Shown here: positions 36,274 through 45,949 of the stretch, one piece after another
Layout: each line of letters starts with the position of its first letter
Numbering within the stretch: position 1 is the stretch's first letter
Assembly (NCBI RefSeq): GCF_009905615.1
Contig: NZ_JAAAKW010000004.1
Location: 124,001-188,000 of the forward strand
Length of the DNA: 64,000 nt
Reading direction: 5' to 3'
DNA from: Pseudomonas sp. SLFW
Lineage (GTDB): Bacteria; Pseudomonadota; Gammaproteobacteria; Pseudomonadales; Pseudomonadaceae
Translations under genes and position numbers: made by a program
The notes under the pieces: model-generated
Seen by the model: the letters and a program-made list of their open reading frames with translations, nothing else
Databases searched by the model: none
What the model was told of the DNA's origin: nothing

Positions 36274-39200
36274 ATGACCCAGACCACACACACCCGCGAT
36301 TCCTTCCTGGCCAAAAACGGCGTCCTGCTCGTCGTCGATGACATCCTGCCGCCGTCCGGTCCTGTTGCCAAAGGCGGCACGCCGACGGTCAAGCCCAAGG
36401 AGCTAGGGCTGTTCATTGCCATCGATCAAAACGACACGGTCTACGCCTTCAATGGTCACGTCGACCTCGGCACCGGCATCCGCACGTCGCTGGCGCAAAT
36501 CGTTGCCGAAGAACTCGACCTGCGCATGGATCAGGTGAACATGATCCTCGGCGACACCGAACGGGCGCCGAACCAGGGCGCGACCATCGCCAGTGCCACG
36601 TTGCAAATCTCCGCGATCCCGCTGCGCAACGCCGCTGCCGAAGCTCGCCGTTATCTGTTGAATGCTGCGGCGGAGCGTTGGGGCATCGAGGCGGAAACGC
36701 TGGTCATCGAGCACGGCATCATCAAAAGCCAGGACGGTCGCAGCACGCGCTTCGGTGAGCTGCTGACCGATCAGCATGTCGAGCTGCGCATTTCCGGAAA
36801 CGCACCGCTCAAGCGCCTCGAAGACTACAAGCTGGTGGGCACCGTCGCACCGCGAGTGGACATTCCGGGCAAGGCCACCGGGGAATTGACCTACGTTCAC
36901 GACATGCGTCTGCCGGACATGCTTCACGGTCGTGTCGTACGCCCGCCCTACGCCGGGTACGACACTGGCGAATTCGTCGGCACCAGTCTGTTGGGCGTGG
37001 ATGAATCGTCCATCGCCCATATCCCCGGCATCGTGCGCGTGGTGGTGATCGGGGATTTCATCGGCATCGTGGCGATGCGCGAAGAACAGGCCGCGAAAGC
37101 CGCCAAGGAATTGAAGGTCAGTTGGAAGCCCTGGCAGCATCAATTGCCTGACATGAGCGATATCGAACAGGCGATTCGCGACAACCCCAAGGTGCAGCGG
37201 GTGGTACTGGACAAGGGCAACGTCGATGAAGCGCTGAGCAACGCCAGCGAACGAATGACCCGCACTTATCTGTGGCCTTACCAGATTCATGGCTCCATCG
37301 GACCCTCTTGTGGGCTGGCGGACTACCACGACGAAGGCATCAGGATCTGGTCAGGCACGCAAAACCCGCACATGCTGCGCGCCGACATCGCCTGGCTGCT
37401 GGAGTACCCGGAAGAAAACATCGAGATCATTCGCATGGAGGCGGCAGGCTGTTATGGCCGCAATTGCGCCGACGACGTGTGTGCCGACGCGGTGTTGCTG
37501 TCGAAAGCGGTCGGCCTGCCGGTGCGCGTGCAACTGACCCGCGAGCAGGAGCACGCGTGGGAGCCCAAGGGCACGGCACAGTTGATGGAAGTGGACGGCG
37601 GTCTCACGCCCAAGGGCGAGATTGCCGGGTACGATTTCACCACCAGCTACCCGTCCAACAATTCGCCGACCCTCGCGCTGCTGCTGACCGGGCGTGTGGA
37701 ACCGGTGCCGGTGATGTTCGAAATGGGCGACCGCACCTCGATCCCGCCCTACGACATCGAGCACATGCGGGTGACCATCAACGACATGGCGCCCATCGTT
37801 CGGGCGTCGTGGATGCGCGGGGTGTCGGCGCTGCCCAACACCTTCGCTCACGAATCCTACATCGACGAACTGGCGTTCGCGGCGGGCGTTGATCCCGTGG
37901 AGTATCGCCTGCGCTATTTGCACGACGACCGAGCCTCGGATCTGATCAAAGCCACGGCCGCTCGCGCCGACTGGTCGCCGCGCACCCAACCCAAGCAAAC
38001 CCCCGAAGAAGACGGCGTGCTGCGCGGGCGTGGATTCGCCTACGCCCGGTACATCCACAGCAAGTTTCCCGGCTTTGGCGCAGCGTGGGCGGCGTGGGTC
38101 GCGGACGTGGCAGTGGACAAGCACACCGGCGATGTCTCGGTGACGCGGGTGGTCATCGGCCATGACGCCGGGACGATGGTCAACCCGGCGGGGGTGCAGC
38201 ATCAGATTCACGGCAACGTCATTCAATCCACCAGCCGCGTGCTCAAGGAGCGGGTGACCTTCGAAGAATCGACCATCGCCAGCAAGGAGTGGGGGGGTTA
38301 TCCAATCCTGACCTTCCCGGAGGTGCCCAAGGTCGACGTGATGATGATGCCGCGCCAGGCCGAGCCACCCATGGGCGCCGGGGAGTCGGCCTCCGTGCCG
38401 AGCGCGGCAGCCATCGCCAATGCCATCTACGACGCCACCGGCATTCGTTTCCGTGAGTTGCCGATCACCGCCGAGCGCGTACTGGCGGCGTTGAAAACCG
38501 CAGGCGACGACGCCAACAGCCATCCGCCGGAGTCGCCGAAAGCCAAACGCTCGAAATGGCTGTTCGGCTCGTTGTTCGCCGCGTTCGGGGCCGTGCTGGG
38601 TGTTGCGGCAACCGCGTTACCCTGGCGGGCCGAGATCGCGCCCATTGCTCCACCCAGTGCGGGCACCTGGTCCGCCGCGACGCTGGAGCGAGGTCGTTTG
38701 CTGGCGTCAGCGGGGGATTGTGCGGTCTGTCACACGGCCCCCGGTGGCGTGAAAAACGCGGGCGGCCTGGCGATGCAAACCCCGTTCGGCACCTTATACA
38801 GCAGCAACATCACGCCCGATCCGGAAACGGGCATCGGCAACTGGTCGTATCCGGCGTTCGAACGGGCGATGCGCGACGGCATCAGTCGCGATGGCAAACA
38901 CCTATATCCGGCATTTCCCTACACGGCGTTCCGAAACATCGACGATGCGGACATGCAGGCGTTGTATGCGTACCTGATGTCGCAACCCCCGGTCAAACAA
39001 GTCCAGCCCGCTAATAACATGCAGTTTCCGTTCAACATGCGCCCGTTGATGGCGGGCTGGAACGCGCTGTTTCTGCGCAAGGGGGAGGTGCAAGCGAAGC
39101 CCGAACAGAGTGCTCAATGGAATCGCGGACAGTATCTGGTCAACGGGTTGGGGCACTGCGCCGCCTGCCATTCACCGCGCAACGTGATGGGCGCGGAGAA

Positions 39201-39849
39201 GGGCGGGGCCTCGTTTCTGGCGGGGGGCATGGTCGATGGCTGGGAAGCACCGGCCCTCAACAGCCTGTCGAAATCGCCGACGCCATGGACCGAAGACCAA
39301 TTGTTCAATTACCTGAGCACCGGCTATTCCGACGCCCACGGTGTGGCGGCGGGACCGATGGGGCCGGTGGTCTCGGAGCTGGCAAAACTGCCGAAGACCG
39401 ACGTGCGGGCAATGGCGGTGTACCTGGCGTCGCTGAACGGGTCGGTTGAGGCATCGACGGCTACGGTTTCAGCGCCTGCACCGTTTCCGCAGCCGAGTGT
39501 TTCGGCCCTGGCGCTGAGCAATGGTCAGCGGGTATTCGAGGGATCATGTCAGGGCTGTCACGCCGATGGTCTGGGGCCAAAGTTGTTTGGTGTCAGCCCT
39601 TCGCTGGCGAGCAACACCAACGTCCACAGTGCGCTGCCGGACAATCTGATCAAGGTGATTCAGCAGGGGATTTCCAGCCCTGCGACGCCGGATCTGGGTT
39701 ACATGCCGGGGTTCAAGGACAGTTTGAGCGACACGCAGATCAGTGATCTCGCAGCCTATCTGCGCAGCCGATTCGCGCCGAACGAACCGCAGTGGACGGG
39801 ATTGCAGGAGAAAGTGGCGTATCTCAAGGCCAATCCCGGAAGCCATTGA
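36274..39849 (+). CDS. nicB: Nicotinate dehydrogenase large subunit (molybdopterin plus cytochrome c)
   Basis: A 1191-residue fusion, close to the size I recall for P. putida NicB. The xanthine-oxidase-like molybdopterin domain (about 1-750) includes GHVDLGTGIRTSLAQIVAEE and the C-terminal PPMGAGESASVPSAAAIANA. A membrane helix follows (about 760-785, GSLFAAFGAVLGVAATALPW). Three haem-binding CxxCH motifs lie at about residues 815 (CAVCHTAPG), 962 (CAACHSPRN) and 1092 (CQGCHADG), so electrons leave through a three-haem module to the respiratory chain. Requires nicA. Confidence 0.94.
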   Translation: MTQTTHTRDSFLAKNGVLLVVDDILPPSGPVAKGGTPTVKPKELGLFIAIDQNDTVYAFNGHVDLGTGIRTSLAQIVAEELDLRMDQVNMILGDTERAPNQGATIASATLQISAIPLRNAAAEARRYLLNAAAERWGIEAETLVIEHGIIKSQDGRSTRFGELLTDQHVELRISGNAPLKRLEDYKLVGTVAPRVDIPGKATGELTYVHDMRLPDMLHGRVVRPPYAGYDTGEFVGTSLLGVDESSIAHIPGIVRVVVIGDFIGIVAMREEQAAKAAKELKVSWKPWQHQLPDMSDIEQAIRDNPKVQRVVLDKGNVDEALSNASERMTRTYLWPYQIHGSIGPSCGLADYHDEGIRIWSGTQNPHMLRADIAWLLEYPEENIEIIRMEAAGCYGRNCADDVCADAVLLSKAVGLPVRVQLTREQEHAWEPKGTAQLMEVDGGLTPKGEIAGYDFTTSYPSNNSPTLALLLTGRVEPVPVMFEMGDRTSIPPYDIEHMRVTINDMAPIVRASWMRGVSALPNTFAHESYIDELAFAAGVDPVEYRLRYLHDDRASDLIKATAARADWSPRTQPKQTPEEDGVLRGRGFAYARYIHSKFPGFGAAWAAWVADVAVDKHTGDVSVTRVVIGHDAGTMVNPAGVQHQIHGNVIQSTSRVLKERVTFEESTIASKEWGGYPILTFPEVPKVDVMMMPRQAEPPMGAGESASVPSAAAIANAIYDATGIRFRELPITAERVLAALKTAGDDANSHPPESPKAKRSKWLFGSLFAAFGAVLGVAATALPWRAEIAPIAPPSAGTWSAATLERGRLLASAGDCAVCHTAPGGVKNAGGLAMQTPFGTLYSSNITPDPETGIGNWSYPAFERAMRDGISRDGKHLYPAFPYTAFRNIDDADMQALYAYLMSQPPVKQVQPANNMQFPFNMRPLMAGWNALFLRKGEVQAKPEQSAQWNRGQYLVNGLGHCAACHSPRNVMGAEKGGASFLAGGMVDGWEAPALNSLSKSPTPWTEDQLFNYLSTGYSDAHGVAAGPMGPVVSELAKLPKTDVRAMAVYLASLNGSVEASTATVSAPAPFPQPSVSALALSNGQRVFEGSCQGCHADGLGPKLFGVSPSLASNTNVHSALPDNLIKVIQQGISSPATPDLGYMPGFKDSLSDTQISDLAAYLRSRFAPNEPQWTGLQEKVAYLKANPGSH

Positions 39850-39859
39850 ATCCACACCT

Positions 39860-39951
39860 CCTGTAGGAGTGAGCTTGCTCGCGACAGCGATGTATCTGTA
39901 ACGACGATTTCGCCTGATACATCCTTATCGCGAGCAAGCTCACTCCTACAG
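39860..39951. repeat. REP pair (GAGTGAGCTTGCTCGCGA type)
   Basis: Inverted copies at the end of nicB, in a gap between convergent genes. Confidence 0.8.
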
Positions 39952-39959
39952 GGTCTGCG

Positions 39960-40601
39960 TCAACCGAACACCATCACCCCGCGCACCACCAAATCCTGAA
40001 TAAACGCCAGCCAGTCCCGTCGTTCCCCCTGACCCGCGAGGTCTTGTCCGAGAAACGAAGTCAGGGTGTGAAGGTTGGAGTTATAGAAGTAGCAAAGCGA
40101 CGCGATCATCAGGTAGACGTGCTTCAAATCCACGTCGTGGCGAAACAGCCCCTGTTGCTGGCCGGCTTCGATGATCGGCCGCAGAACGCCCACCGCTTCT
40201 CCCGACAGCCTGCGCAGCTCGCTGGACTGCTTGGCGTGCTTGCCCTTGTGCAGGTTTTCGATGCTGAGGATGGCGACGAATTCCGGGTGGGTCACGTAGT
40301 ACTCCCACACGAACGCCACGAGCTGGCGCAGGGTTTCAATCGGCGTCGCGGGGTCGAGCTTGAGGGTGCTTTCGGCCTGATTGAAGCGCTCGTAGGTGTG
40401 TTCGAGCACTTTGACGAACAGCTTTTCCTTGCTGCCGAAGTAGTAATAGATCATCCGGTCGTTGGATTCAGCCTCGGCGGAAATCTTTTCGATGCGGCCG
40501 CCCGAATAGCCATCGCGGGTGAAAACCGTGATGGCCGCCTTGAGGATGCGCGCACGGGTTTCTTCAGCTTGTTGCGCGCGGACGCCGGTGTTCTTGCTCA
40601 T
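39960..40601 (-). CDS. TetR family regulator, possible NicS
   Basis: A 213-residue TetR regulator with an HTH at about residues 34-60 (GGRIEKISAEAESNDRMIYYYFGSKEKLF) and a long helical ligand domain. It lies at the end of the nic cluster, where a NicS-like repressor of nicAB would be expected, but it is also only 5 bases after pssA on the same strand and may be transcribed with that gene. The regulator type cannot be settled from sequence alone. Confidence 0.85.
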   Translation of the reverse strand: MSKNTGVRAQQAEETRARILKAAITVFTRDGYSGGRIEKISAEAESNDRMIYYYFGSKEKLFVKVLEHTYERFNQAESTLKLDPATPIETLRQLVAFVWEYYVTHPEFVAILSIENLHKGKHAKQSSELRRLSGEAVGVLRPIIEAGQQQGLFRHDVDLKHVYLMIASLCYFYNSNLHTLTSFLGQDLAGQGERRDWLAFIQDLVVRGVMVFG

Positions 40602-40606
40602 GGCGG

Positions 40607-41950
40607 TCAGAGAATCCGGTACAAAAGGCGTTCGACCCGCACGCGGCTGACGCGGCGCAGAAAGGTCCGCACCCCAATCGGGTATTCGCTCAGGGTGTCC
40701 AGTTCATCGAACTTGCCCACGCGATGGGTGTTGCGCATCAGCAGGTCGATTTCCTCGGCGCGAGGTTTCAGCCAGGTGCCCTTGGGGTCGTCGATCAACA
40801 CCGCGTTTTCTAGGTCGAGCTGGAAGGCACGCGGGTTGAGGTTGTTGCCAGTGAGCACGGTGTAGCGCTCGTCCGACCACAGGCCCTTGAGGTGGAAGGT
40901 GTTGTCGCCGTCTTTCCACAGGTGAATGTTCAGGTGGTGCTTGGCCACGGCGGTCTGATGCCTCTGCATGAACCGGCGCAGGCTGATTTCGTACAGGTAC
41001 GGCAGCGCCGAGATGACCTTGAACGGCTCTTGAGGGGGGATGAAGAAGTCGTTGGCGGTCTTGTCACCGATGATGATGTCGATTCTGACGCCGCGTTTCA
41101 GCGCCCGGTTGATCTCGCGTTTGACCACCAGCGGCATGTTGAAATACGGCGTGCACAGGGTCAGTTGGTCGCGGGTTGCAGCGATCAAGTCGCACAGCAC
41201 CTTGCTCAGCGGGTTTTTGTTGCCGATGCCCAGCAGGGGAATGATGCGAAATTCGCCGTTTTCGCGGATGCCCTCATTCACGTCGTAACTGGCGCGCTTG
41301 AGGTGCTGGCGGAACTGGCGAATTTCGCCACGAATGCTGCGGGAGGTCGGCGGGGAGGGCAGGTCGAGCCGATGCACGGCGTCTGACGGCAGGATGTCCT
41401 TCTGCACCAGACGCTGGAACGAGTCGGCGAGGTCTTTGTTTTCCAGCAGTTGATAGCGATCAAGACGGTATTTGCCAAGTTTGTGCAGGTAGACGTTGTT
41501 GATGCTGGCGCCGGTGTAGATCACGCAGTCGTCGACAATGCTGCCCTTGAGGTGCAGGACGCCAAACAGCTCGCGGGTCTGAACGGGCACGCCGTAAATC
41601 GGCACTTCCTGTTTGTGTCCGAGGTTCTGCGCCTGATACCACGCCGAGTTGCCCGCCTGTTTCCCCGCGCCAATCAGCCCGCGTTGGGCGCGGAACCAGT
41701 CCACCAAGACAACGATGTCCAACTCCGGCCGGGCGGCCTTGGCGGCATACAGTGCGTCGAGGATTTCCTGACCGGCTTCGTCCTGTTGCAGGTACAACGC
41801 CACGAGATAGATGCGCCGCGTCGCTGACGCAATCTTCTCCAGGAGCGTGCGGCGATAGTCGGCAGCGCTCGGCAGAATGGTGATCGCCGCGCTGGACGAT
41901 TCGAAACCGCGCAGCGCCGCAAGGGTAGAACGTCGGAAGGGAGCCCGCAT
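40607..41950 (-). CDS. pssA: CDP-diacylglycerol--serine O-phosphatidyltransferase (PLD-type)
   Basis: A 447-residue phospholipase D-superfamily phosphatidylserine synthase. It has two HKD-like motifs: LHLKGSIVDD in the first half and FHLKGLWSDER in the second, each with the spaced NNV/NLNP asparagines. It forms phosphatidylserine from CDP-diacylglycerol and serine, the step before phosphatidylethanolamine. This type is membrane-peripheral. Starts at 41950 (MRAPFRRSTLAALRGFES). The gap upstream holds REPs. Confidence 0.9.
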   Translation of the reverse strand: MRAPFRRSTLAALRGFESSSAAITILPSAADYRRTLLEKIASATRRIYLVALYLQQDEAGQEILDALYAAKAARPELDIVVLVDWFRAQRGLIGAGKQAGNSAWYQAQNLGHKQEVPIYGVPVQTRELFGVLHLKGSIVDDCVIYTGASINNVYLHKLGKYRLDRYQLLENKDLADSFQRLVQKDILPSDAVHRLDLPSPPTSRSIRGEIRQFRQHLKRASYDVNEGIRENGEFRIIPLLGIGNKNPLSKVLCDLIAATRDQLTLCTPYFNMPLVVKREINRALKRGVRIDIIIGDKTANDFFIPPQEPFKVISALPYLYEISLRRFMQRHQTAVAKHHLNIHLWKDGDNTFHLKGLWSDERYTVLTGNNLNPRAFQLDLENAVLIDDPKGTWLKPRAEEIDLLMRNTHRVGKFDELDTLSEYPIGVRTFLRRVSRVRVERLLYRIL

Positions 41951-42102
41951 AAGCCTCTCGATGGATCGAAATCAACAGCGCACGAGCTTACACCAGAGTG
42001 CGCCTTGTGGTGGCTTTGGCAGCGGGATCAGCGACTTGTTCAGCGAAATATCAGGGAGTGAGCGAGCAAGAGCGTCGCACGGATTACGAGGCGGCCGCAG
42101 AA

Positions 42103-42195
42103 CCTGCAGGAGCGAATTCATTCGCGATGGGGCCGGTACATTCGACGTATCTCTGTCGCCGGGTAAATCTTTCGCGAATAAATTCGCTCCCACAG
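42103..42195. repeat. REP pair (GAATTCATTCGCGA type), composite copy 1
   Basis: Inverted copies around GGGGCCGGTACATTCGACGT. The same spacer recurs in the next unit. From 41951 to 42366 I see no gene; REPs occupy most of it. Confidence 0.82.
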
Positions 42196-42238
42196 AAGTC
42201 AGTGCGCCGCGAAGCCTCGGTCCTGGCGCAGGTTCAAC

Positions 42239-42327
42239 TGTGGGAGCGAATTCATTCGCGAGGGGCCGGTGCATTCGACGTATTTCTGTCGCCGGATAAA
42301 TCTTTCGCGAATGAATTCGCTCCACAG
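42239..42327. repeat. REP pair, composite copy 2
   Basis: A near-duplicate of the 42103-42195 unit (spacer GGGGCCGGTGCATTCGACGT). The last arm lacks one C (CTCCACAG). Confidence 0.82.
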
Positions 42328-42366
42328 ATCTGCCGCCATGACCGCCAGGGAGGAGGTGGGATCGGA

Positions 42367-44565
42367 TCAGAAATCAATCGTCCCGGAGAATTTCACCAGC
42401 CTCGGATCGCCCTGGGTCAGGTAGCCGCCATTGGCCGAGGCCCAGTAGTCCTTGTTGGCGATGTTTTCGACGTTCACGCGCAAGGTCACGTCCTTCTCGG
42501 CAACCTTGAAGCCATACCGCGCGCCTGCGTCGAACCGGTTCCAGCTCGGCAGGCTGAGGTTGTTGGCCTGATCGGCGTACTGCCCGCCGGTGCGCAGGAA
42601 CCGTGCGTTCAAGGCCACACCTTGCAGCCCCGGCACGTCCCAATCGACGCTGGCGTTCATCAGGAACGTCGGAACGCCGATCGCGTGGTTGCCGTCGTTG
42701 GTGCCGCCTTGGGTGTCTTCCAGCTTGGACTCCAGCCGCGTCGCACCGCCCACCAGACGCAGGCCTTCAATCGGTTCGCCATAAACGCTGAGCTCGATGC
42801 CGCGGTTGACTTGCTTGCCGTCACGCACGAACAGGTTGCTCGCCGCGTCGGTGAAGCCATCGGTCGGTTTCTCGATGCGGAACGCTGCCAGATTTGCGCC
42901 GTAAGACCCCATGTCCAATTTGATCCCCGCTTCCAACTGCTTGGTGCGGCCTGGCGGGAAGGATTGTCCGGCATTGAGCACGGTGCCACTGGCGGTCGGA
43001 CCCTGAGCAAGGCCCTCGATGCGGTTGGCGTACAGGGACACGCTCTCGATCGGTTTATAAACGATGCCGTACACCGGGGTGGTGATTGAATCGTCATACA
43101 GAGCGCTGCGGCTGCCGTCGTTGTTGCCGTACGGCACGCCACCAGAGGTCGTGCCTTCATAGGTGTAATTTTCGACGCGCAATTGCTGGCGACGCACGCC
43201 GTAGGTCAGCAGCAGCGTGTCGTCGAACAGGCCGAAGGTGTCGGACACGGCGAGGCTGCGATTGCGGGTCTTGCCGGTGACGCCCGGATCGCCCAGGTCA
43301 CCGCCAGTCAGCGAGACAGCGGTCGGTTTGCTGAGGCTCGGGGTGTTATAGATGTTGGTCGCCCGGGCGCGGAAAAACTCGTAGGCATTCTCCTGCTCGG
43401 TCCAGATGCTCGACGCGCCGATGCTGATCTGATGGCTGATCGGCCCGGTTTGCAGCTTGCCGTTGAGGCCTGCCATGACCGTGGCGTTGTCCTCATTGTG
43501 CGGAATGATCGACCCACCGATGGTGCCCGCGCCGGTCGCGGCGTTGGTCAGGGTCGGCGTCCCGTAGAGACCGGTTTCCCGGGTGTGCTTGCCGCCACCG
43601 GCCAGATACGCCGTCCAGCTGTCGTTCAAGTCCCACTCGCCGCGCACCATGCCGAAGGTGTCTTCGGTTTCGGTGTAGCTCCAGGCTTGGCCGTAGTTGT
43701 GGTCGGCGCTTGGCGCATGGGGGATGCTGGTCAGCCCGGCACCCAGCTGCACCGAGTTGCGCATGTGGTTGACGCGTTCTTTCTGATAGCCGAAGTCGGT
43801 GGACAAACGGAAGGTGTCGCCCCGGTAGTCCAGGCCGCCGACGAACAGTTTGCTGCGTTGATCCTGATCATGGACGGCTGTTTCACCTTCGCGCTGGCTC
43901 AGGTTGAAACGGGCGCCGAAGCGGTTGTCTTCGCCGAAGCGCTGCCCCAGGTCCAAGTGCTCGCCGATGCGTCCATCGGTGGTGATGTCCTGGGTATAGC
44001 GGCGGGTCGGCGTGTCTTCGGCGCGTTTGGGTTGCAAGTTGACGGTGCCGCCCAGGCCCGAGCCGGTTGGGCTGGCGCCATTGATGAAGGCGTTGGGGCC
44101 TTTGAAGACCTCGACACGCTCGACGGCATCAACGGAAAGAATTTGCCGAGGCAGGACGCCATACAGGCCGTTGTAGGAAATATCGTCGCCGTTTAAGGGC
44201 AGGCCACGAATGACGAACGCTTGCGACTGGTTGCCGAAACCGGCCGACTGGCGTACCGAGGGGTCATTGAGCAGCACATCGCCGACGTTTTCAGCCTGCT
44301 GATCCTCGATCAGTTTCGAGGTGTAGCTGGTCATGGTGAACGGCACGCTCATGTTGTCCTGATTGCCCAGCACGCCCATTTGCCCGCCCCGGGCGACCTG
44401 GCCCCCTGCGAATGCTTCGGGTAAAGCGCCTGGCGTCTGTTTGATGGCTTGGGCATCGACGGCAGTGGCGCCCAGTTCGATGGCTTGATCAGCCGCGTAG
44501 GCGCTGACACTGACCGAGCAGCACAAAGCGAGCAACGTCGGACGAGAGGGGAGGCGGATGGCCAT
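42367..44565 (-). CDS. TonB-dependent siderophore receptor
   Basis: A 732-residue outer-membrane receptor. Signal peptide about residues 1-24 (ending SAYA), plug domain with SYTSKLIEDQQAENVGDVLLND and RGLPLNGDDISYNGLYGVLP, then a C-terminal beta-barrel ending SGTIDF, with the terminal Phe needed for assembly. The plug and loop style resembles ferric-hydroxamate or ferrichrome receptors of Pseudomonas. No FpvI-type sigma/anti-sigma pair or N-terminal signalling domain is visible, so expression probably follows iron through Fur only. Confidence 0.9.
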   Translation of the reverse strand: MAIRLPSRPTLLALCCSVSVSAYAADQAIELGATAVDAQAIKQTPGALPEAFAGGQVARGGQMGVLGNQDNMSVPFTMTSYTSKLIEDQQAENVGDVLLNDPSVRQSAGFGNQSQAFVIRGLPLNGDDISYNGLYGVLPRQILSVDAVERVEVFKGPNAFINGASPTGSGLGGTVNLQPKRAEDTPTRRYTQDITTDGRIGEHLDLGQRFGEDNRFGARFNLSQREGETAVHDQDQRSKLFVGGLDYRGDTFRLSTDFGYQKERVNHMRNSVQLGAGLTSIPHAPSADHNYGQAWSYTETEDTFGMVRGEWDLNDSWTAYLAGGGKHTRETGLYGTPTLTNAATGAGTIGGSIIPHNEDNATVMAGLNGKLQTGPISHQISIGASSIWTEQENAYEFFRARATNIYNTPSLSKPTAVSLTGGDLGDPGVTGKTRNRSLAVSDTFGLFDDTLLLTYGVRRQQLRVENYTYEGTTSGGVPYGNNDGSRSALYDDSITTPVYGIVYKPIESVSLYANRIEGLAQGPTASGTVLNAGQSFPPGRTKQLEAGIKLDMGSYGANLAAFRIEKPTDGFTDAASNLFVRDGKQVNRGIELSVYGEPIEGLRLVGGATRLESKLEDTQGGTNDGNHAIGVPTFLMNASVDWDVPGLQGVALNARFLRTGGQYADQANNLSLPSWNRFDAGARYGFKVAEKDVTLRVNVENIANKDYWASANGGYLTQGDPRLVKFSGTIDF

Positions 44566-44650
44566 GGGAAGCTTCCTGTAGAGGTCTAGTCTGCGAAAAG
44601 CCTCCCTGGCAATGCGAATGTTTCTTCGGCGCAGATGCTAGCAGGAAGTA

Positions 44651-44670
44651 GTTGCGAATTGTTATCACTG
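44651..44670. promoter_or_regulatory. Weak Fur-box-like sequence
   Basis: Read on the minus strand the site is GTGATAACAATTCGCAAC, which partly matches a Fur box (GATAATGATAAT repeats) about 90 bases before the receptor start. The match is poor at the right half. Confidence 0.3.
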
Positions 44671-44706
44671 CTGACAGGTTTTTTTACATTTTTTTCACAT
44701 TGGCGC

Positions 44707-45711
44707 TTAGACCTTCAGCACCAACTTCCCATGGTTTTCCCCGTTGAACAGCATTTGCAGGGTTTCAGGAAAGGTCTCCAACCCTTCGACGATGTGCTCT
44801 TTGCTCTTCAATTGGCCTTGAGCCAGCCAACCGGCCATTTCCATGCCTGCTTTGGCGAAATGCTCCGCATGATCCATGACCACGAAACCCTCCATCCGCG
44901 CGCGGTTGACCAGCAGCGACAGGTAGTTGGCCGGCCCTTTGACCGCTGCCTTATTGTTGTACTGGCTGATCGCGCCACAGATCACCACGCGTGCCTTCAA
45001 GGCCAGGCGGGTGAGCACCGCGTCGAGAATGTCGCCGCCGACGTTGTCGAAATACACGTCCACGCCTTTCGGGCATTCGCGTTTCAGGGCTGCGTGAATG
45101 TCTTCGTTTTTGTAGTCGATGACGCCGTCAAAGCCAAACTCGTCGATCAGTGACTGGCACTTCTCTTTGCCCCCGGCAATGCCGATCACGCGGCAGCCTT
45201 TGATTTTGGCGATCTGCCCGGCGACACTGCCCACCGCACCCGCTGCTCCCGAGATGACCACCGTGTCGCCTGCTATCGGCTGACCCACTTCCAACAACGC
45301 GAAATAGGCGGACATGCCGGTCATGCCCAACGCAGCCAAGTACACCGGCAGTGGCAATAGCTTCGGATCAACCTTATGAAACCCCTTGGGCTCACCGACG
45401 AAATAATCCTGAACCCCCAGCACACCTTGAACGTAATCGCCCACTGCGAACTTGGGGTTTTGCGAGTCGATGACTTTGCCGACCCCCAGCGCGCGCATAA
45501 CGTCGCCCAGGCCAACCGGCGCGATATACGATTTCCCCTCGTTCATCCAGCCGCGCATGGCGGGGTCGAGTGACAGGTATTCGCTTTTCACCAACACCTG
45601 CCCCGGCGCTACTTCTGCCACGGGCACAGTCTGAAAGGTGAAGTCGTCTCGGCTCGCAACGCCTTTAGGGCGACGGGCCAGCAAGAATTGGCGGTTGGAG
45701 AGGGCAGTCAT
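44707..45711 (-). CDS. Zinc-independent NADP-dependent MDR oxidoreductase (CurA/leukotriene B4 dehydrogenase-like)
   Basis: A 334-residue medium-chain reductase. The cofactor loop VISGAAGAVGSVAGQIAK is in the middle, and SLDPAMRGWMNEGKSYIAPVGLGDVMRALGVG is typical of the NADPH-dependent curcumin/alkenal reductase group, with no zinc-binding cysteines at the N-terminus. It should reduce C=C bonds of alpha,beta-unsaturated aldehydes or ketones. Start chosen at 45711 (MTALSNRQFLLARRP); the frame extends 20 codons upstream without similarity. Confidence 0.88.
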   Translation of the reverse strand: MTALSNRQFLLARRPKGVASRDDFTFQTVPVAEVAPGQVLVKSEYLSLDPAMRGWMNEGKSYIAPVGLGDVMRALGVGKVIDSQNPKFAVGDYVQGVLGVQDYFVGEPKGFHKVDPKLLPLPVYLAALGMTGMSAYFALLEVGQPIAGDTVVISGAAGAVGSVAGQIAKIKGCRVIGIAGGKEKCQSLIDEFGFDGVIDYKNEDIHAALKRECPKGVDVYFDNVGGDILDAVLTRLALKARVVICGAISQYNNKAAVKGPANYLSLLVNRARMEGFVVMDHAEHFAKAGMEMAGWLAQGQLKSKEHIVEGLETFPETLQMLFNGENHGKLVLKV

Positions 45712-45949
45712 GGCAGCGTCCTGGATGGAAGGAGAAACGCCAGTGATAGACCCGCCGTCGCGTCCTCGCAAGCAAAGCGCTTGGAGCGAATGCGCGCCGA
45801 TCCATTTCGATGATGCGGCATTTGGGCTTTATCACTGGCACCCATGATCCCGTAACCGGGGTTTTGATAGTGCTGATGCGCGCGCCATCGCCCTCGCTAA
45901 ACTGGCAGCACAGACGATCTGCGTCACCCCATAACAAAAGGATCATTCC

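Noticed and set aside
37351..38523. 390-codon minus-strand open frame inside nicB
   Set aside because: Antisense to a conserved molybdopterin domain, with His/Arg-rich composition typical of shadow frames.
44651..44670. A confident Fur box before the siderophore receptor
   Set aside because: Only the left half resembles the consensus; reported as a weak candidate only.
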